From Isoetes taiwanensis (lineage: Eukaryota > Streptophyta > Lycopodiopsida > Isoetales > Isoetaceae): a stretch of DNA of 64,000 nt. The notes beneath the pieces are model-generated. The model was not told the origin of the DNA. It saw only the letters and a program-made list of their open reading frames with translations, and searched no databases. The translations under genes were made by a program, and so were the position numbers. Shown in pieces: positions 55,776-64,000 of this stretch (within the stretch, counting starts at the first letter, position 1; each line of letters begins with the position of its first letter). Location: contig JAJEKV010000754.1 in assembly GCA_021234155.1 (NCBI GenBank), forward strand, positions 32,287 to 96,286, in the 5' to 3' direction.

Positions 55776-58700
55776 TGCTTTACCGGCTAGTTTTGGAATA
55801 CGTTTTTACGATTGGTAGTTCTATAACTTTTAATCGGCGATTCTTAGAAGGCCCTTTTATGATCTCAAAAATCCCTAATGGCACCAATAGAAGTCGGGAA
55901 CACAGGCGTGGAGGAACGAGGGGAAGCATATGGAGAGAAGAGGAACCATGCGAGTGGTGAAGGGTGTTGAAGCTGCTCCACAATTCAGCGACAAAGAGCG
56001 GATCGAAACTTGACACCAACGATCCCAAAGCGAGCGGAAAGTTGAGAGTTGGCGAGGAGGGCTATTTCAACCGTGGGAACCCGTCTTTGCTATCGAGGAG
56101 AAACGCGTAGTGATTGTAAACTGCGAGGTGCTGCATATAAACTTGTGCATAGGGAAGATCCTCCGGGATGTCCCAATACTTCCTTATTTGTTGCGGCCTT
56201 CCGCTTCGAAGAGGTAAATGATAATGCGCAAGCTTAGGCATGTACTCGATGAAAGTGTGGGTCCGAGCATGATCGGGAATAGGGGTTGTTATCCGAAACA
56301 ACCATTGCAAAGTGGGGTCACCCCGGAAGTGTCTTTGGCCCATCGGGAAAAGTTCTCACATTGTATCACCCGGATAAAATCATGAAAAATGTAAGCCATG
56401 GGTTGAACAATTACGAGAAGGTGATATAAAGTCCCGGGATACGGCCGCGGTGTGAATCAAAGACCAAAAAGGAGCCTGACATAAACCTTTGTCTTCAATT
56501 GAGAGTTAGCCCGGTCAGAAAATGCGGCAGTACGAGGAACATCCGCAGGTCCATCGCCCGCATGCCGCCGGAAAAGGAAAAAGGTGGCGTGAACCTAATC
56601 ATAATCATGATGGAAGGCGGGAAGTCGAAGGCGAAGTTCGCGAACAATGGTGCTATGGCCCGTCAAGTTTTGCTTAGCCTCATTAGCTTGGTGAATAGCT
56701 TCTTTGCTGGTACGTTGTTCAAGATCGCGGATCCGTTGTCCTTTTCTGCTTGGCGTGATTGAGATGCGGACCCGTTTGAAGAATGTTGACTTGGGAGGAG
56801 ATTGCCCGGAGCATTGAAGGCGAAACCGCGACAATCTCCGTCATCAAGAATCTTACGTTTACGCACCTGCGTAAGCTGATCTTGGAGGGATGTGGGAAGT
56901 CTGGTGAGCTGGCGAAATCAACGAAGGCAATTTGGCGTCGCCCTGTAAGGTTTTGAAACTTGAGTGTTGTAATTGTCACAAAGCTCGAAGTACAAAGGCG
57001 CCAAGCTTAGCAATATCTTTTCCTTGTTACCCGGGAGGGTGTCTTTGGACTTGTTTTGCTCCAATAAGTCTTGAATTGTAGATTGAGCTGAGCTGTTGAT
57101 CTGCAAGTGGTCTGATCCGTGCACTTTTGAACGCACGAATGGGTATGGGAAAAGAGCTCGTGCTTGTCTTGAAGTTGGGCCTCAAAAGTTGCAACTTCCA
57201 GGCAAAGGGCGGCTTGAAGGTGGTGGTGGAGCCCCTTTGCACGGGGTTTGTGATGTTTGTGAGATATGGTGTGAAGGGATGGTGTAGCGCAGGAGGAGAC
57301 AAAGGACATGGGAGTCGCGGATTTTTACATGACCGAGGAAGAAGGGCGTGAAGTGACACTTGGTGAGTCCGGGGAAAGGGGCCGGCCGAAGTGGGAATCA
57401 TGAGAGAATTAGGTGGTGTGGGAGGAAAATAATGACGGATAATGGCTTGAAGGTGGCCTCCCACGAAACTTCAGAAATAGAAGTTGCAGCCCGAGAAGAT
57501 GGTCAACTTCTTGGAGAAGACGGTAAAACATCAATTGGGGTCAATCAATATGGTGGTTGGAGTGCGTAGCAGTGAGCACTATATTATAGAAAGGCTTATT
57601 GATATGGGTGTTCTTGATAGAATACCCAAGGAACTTGCGCCACAGAAACTTAACAAAAATCTCATGAGGCTTGTCGATGTTTGTCAGGCGATGTACATTG
57701 GCTTGATAAGGAGTTGCACCAAACTCTGTGACATCTAGATCCTGTATGGCAGACCAAGATAAACAAGGGGTTTGCAAGGGAATATGGAATACCTCGGAAA
57801 TCAAGTGCCGAGTCGGTGAAATGGTGGTGCCATCGACCCACCGTGGGTGTATCCATAAAATTTTGTTGGCGATATTGGCGATGAACCGCCTAATTGGTCG
57901 GGATTTGGAGCTGGGAGTTCCATTTGAGAGAACGAAAAGCTTCCGGCAGACTGGGCGACTTCACGCGCGTCACTTTGAAAGTGGGCGCCAAGAAAGATAC
58001 AGACTTAAAAAGAGCCGTTCCCTCGGGAGCAAAGAGTTTTGAAGTGTAGAAAAATTTTGGTGCAGCCATGGGTAAAGACGCGTAAAAGAACCGGATTCAA
58101 GGGCGAGGACTAAGGCTTGGTGAGGGAAGGAAAAGGTTTAGGCGCGCGAACCGAGGCTTAAGAGGTATGATGAGGGTAAAACTGTAGCCGCTGATGGTGC
58201 CGGTGTCGAAAGATGCCAAGGATGGGCTTGAGGCAAAATTTATCGCGGTCCCCAAACAACTTAAGGGAGAAGCAATGAACTAAGTGAAGATGAGATGTGA
58301 GAGAATGATCTGATGTGACAGGGCCAAAGGACACTTATTAATGTTTTGACTCCGGTATGAAAAGAAGCAAAAGGCATTTACGCACGGCAAGTAACCGGGA
58401 TATCATTAAACGTATCGTGTCAGAGGGTACCCTTTGCTAGATATTTTGGCCGGGATAAAGGATTCTCGGTTTAGAAAGAGCCTTGCATTGCAAAACACGT
58501 TGGCAAATTTCTGATTGGTCCATCGTCGACTAGCGAGTTCCTCGGTTGGCATTATATAAGACGAACCGAGTGAAGTGAAGACATTCGATGGCTTTTCAGC
58601 ATGGTAAAATTCTTGGCGGTTTGAGCGAGGGTTGTACAATGCCAACGAACTGTCAAGAGTGGATCATTGTGAAAATGAATTGTTCGCGGATACGCTTTGC

Positions 58701-59091
58701 CACAACCGTGGGCTCGCCGAATGGATGTATTGGTGCTCCGGATGGAAATTTGAACATCCCGAACCCTAATACCAACGGGATGGAGGTGGTTACGCACCTT
58801 CGGGTTGGGACCCCGAAAGCAGAACCTCTACCATATCCTCAGATCACCTGCGCCCGAACCGAGGGTAGAGGGTTTTCTTCATAGGTTGGTAGTAGATGGG
58901 GCTCGAGCCCGATTTTTGTATATAGGGCAGTGCCCATAATGGAAAATCGCTGGTCGTGCCGCATTTTTGTAAAAATATCCACTATAATATAATATGCCGC
59001 CTTTCTAGTCACTAGCGTGGTGTTTGCTTCTTGAGCAGATCGTTTGTTGATTTTTGCTTTCGTGTGATAAAATGTTTTGAGGCGAAAACCA
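55776..59091 (-). other. Gypsy 3' region, unidentified remnants
   Basis: Between integrase and 3' LTR, where Athila/Tat elements often carry an extra (env-like or other) reading frame. Minus-strand frames at 56062-56343 (KYWDIPEDLPYAQVYMQHLA) and 57541-57804 (DLDVTEFGATPYQANVHRLT) look protein-like but I cannot name them; both are short and interrupted. Confidence 0.35.
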
Positions 59092-60020
59092 TTAACCGGT
59101 GTAGGTAATGGAGTGCCATCTAACTTCGGCCAGGTTGGAAAACAATGGGTCGAACCACTTGAACAATTTGATAAGGGCCAAGCCAACGAAACTTAAGTTT
59201 ACCCGGAATTTTTTTGTACCGGAATCATAAAGAAGAACCAAATCGCCTTCTTTGAATGTTTTGTCTTCTTGGTTTGTCATGTAAAGATTTTTGCAACTGT
59301 TGTCCATGAAGAAACTAATATAAGCATCCCTTCAAGTTCATCCAATTGTTCTAATTGATAGACCCTTTCTTTGAGTGGCAGGTGGATTATGAGTGTAGCC
59401 GATTGAAAAGGGAGTGTTGGAAGGATGTATTCAAACGGCATGAGAGCCGTGACCATAAAACCAATTTGAAGGGAGTGTGACTGTAGCAATTTTGAAACAA
59501 GTATTGTAGGCCCAAAAGAAGCGGTAGGAAGTTTTGTTTGCGATGCGTGCGTGAAGCGTCACAAATTTTCTTGAGAATGGTGACGAGTTTTGTTGGTGCT
59601 TTACGCCAAACCATTACCTTGAGGATAGTAAGGTGTGCTCTTGTGATGATGATGTATCGAGGAGATAATCCGCCAGCTCCTTGATGGTGTGATTGATAAA
59701 GTGGACACCACGATCACCTGAATTTCAGCCCGTGGGGCAGCAAATGAATCGCGTGATGATGTGTTGATAAAAGGACCCAGGCCGTGCTTTGCCGCAGTTG
59801 TTGTGCGGAAGTGCGCAAGCTTCCGCCCATTTGGTAGCGTGGTCGAGAGAACCCGAGTAACCGTGCACGCGGGTGTGCCTATGAGAGGATCTATGGGTCC
59901 CACAAAGTCCATTCCCCATTTGCTGAAGGGAAGTGGCGTGGCGGCGTCAAAAGGAAGAGCGCCACGGTCGTGGGTCGTCCCACCTACCGGCAAGCATCAC
60001 ACGCGGCGGGCGTGGGCGGA
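59092..60020 (-). pseudogene. Gypsy integrase (broken)
   Basis: Minus strand: CDACR*VGRPTT (end of the HHCC zinc-binding module), PFSKWGMDFVGPID (first Asp of the DDE core), HATKWAEACALP, DRGVHFINHTIKELA (second Asp), HHKSTPYYPQGNGLA, then KLVTILKKICDASRT, HTPFKLV, MPFEYILPTLP and FKEGDLVLLYDSGTKKF, the usual C-terminal chain. At least four frame changes occur. Integrase would insert the cDNA into the chromosome. Confidence 0.9.
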
Positions 60021-60470
60021 GCGTCTTTGGCGTGGGCCAAAATACCCGGCTAGAAGGATTTTTAGGCGATTGGTGGTGTCACCATGAAAATGACCACCAC
60101 CCAGCCCTTTGATGAGCTTCCCCGAACAATATCTGGAACTTCATGAGGTAGAACACAGCGTCGAAGGATGGTATCCTTACCCTTTTTGTAGAGATGTCCT
60201 GCAACCATGGTGTAGTCATCACGGACCTCAGCGGAGAAAATTGATGTCGACGGGATTGCCGCTGGCGGGAGAGAGCCGCCTCATCTTCGGGTGGAAGAGC
60301 ACCCGTGAGGAGGTACTGCTGAAAATCATGGAACCAATGTGGTGTTGCCGTGACTAAAAAAGTTGAGCCGTCGGGAAAGGCGCCTCGAGACTCTGATGAG
60401 GGATCATCCGTGTGAATGTGTGAAAGATAATCCGGGGACTACATGAGATTTTGCCGCCTTATGAACAATT

Positions 60471-60700
60471 TCAAAAAGGGGCAAATTTGAGAAGAAGGAC
60501 CCAACGAGCAATGTGGCCCGTAATAGTGGAGTTGTTGATCAAATAAAGGAGTGCTTGGTGGTCCACAAAGAAATTTGACTGCCCAAAAAGGTAGTAGCCG
60601 AGGCGTTGGGCACGTAAAATGAGACCCAAAGCTTCACGCCTCGTGGCGAGAAGTTGCGCCGCCAGAAAATGAGTTTTAATTTTGGCGTGCATCGATTTGG
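60471..60700 (-). pseudogene. Gypsy RNase H domain (broken)
   Basis: Minus strand: KTHFLAAQLLATRREALGLI..RLGYYLFGQSNFFVDHQALLYLINNSTITGHIARW, the RNase H/connection end of Gypsy Pol, including TxREALG and FVDHQALLYL. The upstream half is frameshifted (60539-60814). Confidence 0.88.
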
Positions 60701-61229
60701 TTTGTCGCAGCGCATCATATTCTTGAGAAAGAACAGCTCAATAGCAAACCGGTGACATCGACATGAACATGAAAGGGCTTGTCCCATTGAGGAGGAACAA
60801 GGGGCCAAAGCCAAGAACCGGCCCGAAAGGCAAAAAAGCTCAATTGTTGGAAAGCAAAAGATCCGCGGGAATTCGCAATCCTCGTGGATTCATGAGGAGT
60901 TTATGAATGGGACCGCAATGGCTGCTAGTCCGGGAATGAAGGTGGAGTAATAATTGACCTTACCCGTGAAAGAGCGTGTCTCCTTGATATTGGTCGGTGC
61001 TTGAGCTTTCAAAGACAATAAGCGATTTTGGCAGGGATTCGTGGTGATACCTCGCTGTGGCGACAACGTGCGGCCTAACTGAGCGGCAGGAGGTAACGCA
61101 AAAGGTGCATTTCGGGGATTGAGACTAATGCTAGACTCATCACATTTCTAGAAGACGGATTCAATTTATCCAAATGGTCACCATGGAAGGCGTAAGCGTG
61201 AGAAGTCATCTTGAAAAATTTGTAAGAAG

Positions 61230-61683
61230 GGATTTTCCTTCATGAAATCATGAAAAAATGAGAGCATGATGTTGAAACGTGGATGGAGAGTTTGATAAGC
61301 CAAAAGGTACCAAAGGCAAAAGTGCCCCACGGGATGGTGAAGGTAGTCTTGAGTTGATCAGATTCTTTGATTGAGATCCGATTGTAGCTTAAAAACCATC
61401 CATGAAGGAGTACATCTCATGTCCGGCCGGACTTCTTCCGAACCCGGGGTCGTGAAGGGAAGTGGAAAATGATCACGCCCGTGGCCGATTGAGTTTTGGT
61501 AGTCCACGCAGAGCGGATCTTACCATTGTGTTTGAGTGCAATGACAATAGGGTCGCCATCATCGTAATGTTTGACCTCATAGATCAAACTGCAAAGAAGG
61601 AGCTTGTCAATTTCTGCCTTTGACGCCATCACGGTAGTGGGGGTTGAGCGATGGTAATCGGATTTGCTAAACCGGACGTGCAT
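61230..61683 (-). pseudogene. Gypsy reverse transcriptase (broken)
   Basis: Minus strand: EIDKLLLCSLIYEVKHY..DPIVIALKHNGKIR, then in other frames HFP, YSFMDGF*SYNRISI, PWGTFAF and a PFGL-type stretch near 61300. The YxDD active-site region and thumb between 60815 and 61230 are not recovered in one frame. Confidence 0.85.
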
Positions 61684-61984
61684 CGATTTGGTAGGAATGG
61701 TGAGTCCCCCCCCAAGCTTTTGTTAATTCCCAAGAAGATCTCTCACAGCTCGTGAGAGAAAATGTGTTTGAACTTTTTGAAGAGTTTGGGGCAGGTTACG
61801 GTGGGGGTCGAGGGAAGATTTATGGCAAGTCGGACGGGCTGATTGTTGCCAACGCCCACCATCTCGACTTCGAGTCCGGACATGGGGTATCACTTCAGTA
61901 TCCCGAACAATGTGTGCAGGAGATTGGAGCATAACAGATGCGGCACTTTTGCGTGTGGGTGAAAAGAGAGGTTACCGAGGTTCA

Positions 61985-62283
61985 TCAAGCTGAGCCAACT
62001 TGATGTCATATGGGGCACCTAAAAGAGTTGTGTGATGCCCATTTGTTTCAGTGAGTTTATCCGTGATGAGATTGATCAGCGCTACCCTGGCCAATTTGAA
62101 CATGATTGACTTGTTGATTTCCCACCGTGGCATGGACCGTGTAGAGGTAGAGTAAACAGCCCCAACTAAAACCTGTTGGGAGTGGTAACTCGGTCCTTGA
62201 GAGCGTGGGCGAGTTTCAAAAATGGTTGTCAAGCTTAAAGGAATTTTGATCTTGGCAAGCTCCTCTGGAGTTCCGAGGTACAT
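61985..62283 (-). pseudogene. Gypsy protease region (tentative)
   Basis: Minus-strand frame with ALINLITDKLTETNGHHTTL, as after the catalytic D-S-G-A of Gypsy proteases (SGASINLIS-like); the catalytic motif itself is not readable because of a frame break. Position between Gag and RT supports the call. Confidence 0.45.
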
Positions 62284-62970
62284 GAGAAAAAGGATCCGCT
62301 AGAGCCACGAGGTGCCGGAGTGCGTGGTAAGGAAGCAAAGAACTTTTTGAGCGGATCAACCCTGGCAGCAATATTTGGATATGTCCGAGGCGTGGAGGTT
62401 GAGATGTGGAAGGTATATCGTGGCGTTGTTGAGCTCACGGTGGTGGCATGAACATTTGCCAACGTTCGCCTTCGGCTGACTTGCATGAGGTTCAAAATAC
62501 TTTGGCGAACCTTAGGCATGACATGCGCATGAGTTTCTCCAAGTCGGGTGCAAAGTGAACCTTTTTTCTTCGTCATGAGGAATGGTGTCAACGGCAAAAG
62601 CCGGGTTGCGTGCCATTAGGGATAATGGTTAAAGGGCGTGACGCTCGGTTACGGCGCGGAAACCAAACCAACCCAATTTGATGGCCGAATCGGAGGATTT
62701 AGTGCCCGAAAAATTTCTTTTCGTGCTTGTTGATCCAGCCGAGGTTGATTTGGTGAGCTGGTTGATATCGTGATTGTTGAGGCGCTCTTGGTGGCTTTTA
62801 AGAACGGGTCTGGCCTTGTTTGCCATTAGCAATCCGAGTTGGTAAGCCGTGGAGGCGGACCGATGTGGTCCGATTTGTGCCGGGGCCGTTTTTGAACTTG
62901 TGGAAGTTGAGGACACGCCGTGGTGGTATGACCCCATTCTTAACCGGTGGTAACACGAGCTTTTGAAGGA

Positions 62971-64000
62971 TCAAAAGGAGGGCGTGGGTTTGGTCCCCGT
63001 TGTTGCCCCTTTGCTGATAGAGTTGATTAGGTTCTTTGGCGAAGTGGTGGGCTGGCCGATAGTGCGATTATTGCCGAGGTGTGGTTTGCACTTGATAACG
63101 AGTTTGTTGCGGAAAGGTGTGGGATAGTGCGGTGCACTCTTCCGTGGCATGATTGCACATGTTGCATCGCTGTACGAATGGCGGCCATTGGTGGAGTTGC
63201 ACTCATTTGCCAAATGGCCTTGGTATTTACAAATATGGCACCGTGATCGGGATCGCTACCGTGGATTGGCGTGTTGGATTTGGGCGGACACCGGTCTGGT
63301 GGAACCATGGCAGTGGAATGAAAGGGAGCTCTTGAAGAGCCACGCCCGCGGGGAGAAAACATTGGTAGTGATTGACAAGGTCGATAGCTTTGCCCAAAGT
63401 CTTGGGGGCAGGTATTGATCATGAGTCGAATAGGCTGGAGGAAGTCCTTGGAGAAACCAGACCAAAATCAACGGCTCGTGTTGGGTACTCCTTGAGCTTA
63501 CTTAGCTAGGAGATCGTGAAGTCGATCCATAAAAATCCCCGCGGCACTGCGGGCCATTGTTGAAGTTCATTGAGTTGCTTGAGATGAAATTGATCATCAT
63601 CCGAGTGGTCCCATAATGAGAAAGAAGCAAAACCGCATTTCGGACCAATCTTGTTTCCAGTGGCTTTTTTGGACATGAGCCATCGATGAGGAGAGCCACG
63701 CGGGGTGGTAGAAAAGATGTGGAATTTCAGTTGAGGTTGCGCGCATGACCATTTAGGGCGGCCCTAGAGCCTCAAATTCTTCCATAACTGAGCTGAGCAC
63801 TTTGGTCTAAAGGTTTGCCTTTTCGTGTTGTTGCCAAAGGTGGGATATGTCAGTTTCAAAGGTGCGAAGGTAGATGTGAAAGTCTTTGGGTCGGGCAGAA
63901 CGATATATTGATGATATTGAGGTTGAGTTGGAGGTGGCATGGGGTGCCCCTGGGCACCTCAAGTGACTGTGGTTGGCGGTTTCAAGGTGCCCGAGCATTG
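62971..64000 (-). pseudogene. Gypsy Gag, C-terminal part with CCHC knuckle
   Basis: Minus strand: fragments of a capsid-like region (LLSHYGTTRMMINF, LGKAIDLVNHY) and a perfect zinc knuckle C-x2-C-x4-H-x4-C (CHICKYQGHLANEC, 63240 down to 63199). Another Cys-rich piece (CNMCNHATEEC) follows. The start lies past the window edge. Frames are repeatedly shifted. Confidence 0.75.

Larger units (their letters stand above)
54155..64000 (-). mobile_element. Ty3/Gypsy retrotransposon, runs off the window
   Basis: Minus-strand element inserted in an LTR of the element at 51376; the target CATGG (54150-54154) should be repeated past the other end. Order on the minus strand from 64000 downward is Gag with zinc knuckle, protease, RT, RNase H, integrase, a long 3' region and the 3' LTR (54155-54743). 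The wording of RT and RNase H (IYEVKHY..PIVIALK..GKIR; VDHQALLYLI) fits the Athila/Tat branch. Numerous frameshifts and stops make it inactive. The 5' LTR and Gag start lie outside. Confidence 0.9.

Noticed and set aside
62629-64000. Independent plus-strand genes in 54-64 kb
   Set aside because: Plus frames are antisense of the Gypsy Gag-Pol readable on the minus strand.

Overview
The window is nuclear DNA from a land plant with a large, repeat-rich genome. Plant hallmarks are a two-exon xyloglucan-type fucosyltransferase gene (GT37), pentatricopeptide-repeat and LysM gene relics, plant-type LTR retrotransposons, a Helitron and plant-style MITEs. A Replitron-type HUH protein relic and the wording of the PPR relic point to a seed-free plant, most likely a fern, but that is inference. 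Only one gene looks intact, the fucosyltransferase at 20497-23052. Almost everything else is mobile DNA in various states of decay, so most open frames are accidental.

Layout. 1-2640: low-complexity DNA with a perfect 72-bp tandem repeat, one exon-like frame and a duplicated tRNA-like/SINE sequence. 2641-17131: one giant non-autonomous LTR element with two direct repeats of about 3.93 kb and a 6.3-kb interior that shows no gag-pol (LARD-like). A 316-bp MITE sits in its left LTR only, and the right LTR abuts a severed Ty3/Gypsy reverse-transcriptase fragment. 17311-20340: a broken Replitron-like element with HUH Rep motifs, a second frame, tandem repeats, a pair of 27-bp direct repeats and a strong hairpin. 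20497-23258: the fucosyltransferase gene and a LINE-like tail touching its stop codon. 23259-30150: mostly featureless, with a purine-rich tract, an array of palindromes (27155-27772) and the second copy of the MITE in opposite orientation. 30150-33640: decayed LysM and PPR sequences, a 365-bp hAT MITE with 8-bp target duplications and an internal tRNA-like block, and a small Copia-type LTR. 34440-47640: sparse; two CACTA-type ends with CGTCAGA subterminal arrays, exon-like fragments on the minus strand, a three-copy tandem repeat, and a 388-bp MITE flanked by TTAA. 47650-51041: a 600-bp pyrimidine tract, a minus-strand Helitron N-terminal relic and an orphan receptor-kinase transmembrane exon. 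51376-64000: a small non-autonomous LTR element whose right LTR has been split by a large minus-strand Ty3/Gypsy element that runs off the window with recognisable but frameshifted integrase, RNase H, RT, protease and Gag.

How it fits together. The window is a stack of nested insertions (MITE in LARD LTR; LARD beside a severed Gypsy RT; Gypsy in an LTR of a smaller element; foldback element in the Gypsy 3' region) around one working cell-wall gene. Two unrelated classes of HUH-type elements, Replitron-like and Helitron, occur as relics within 32 kb.
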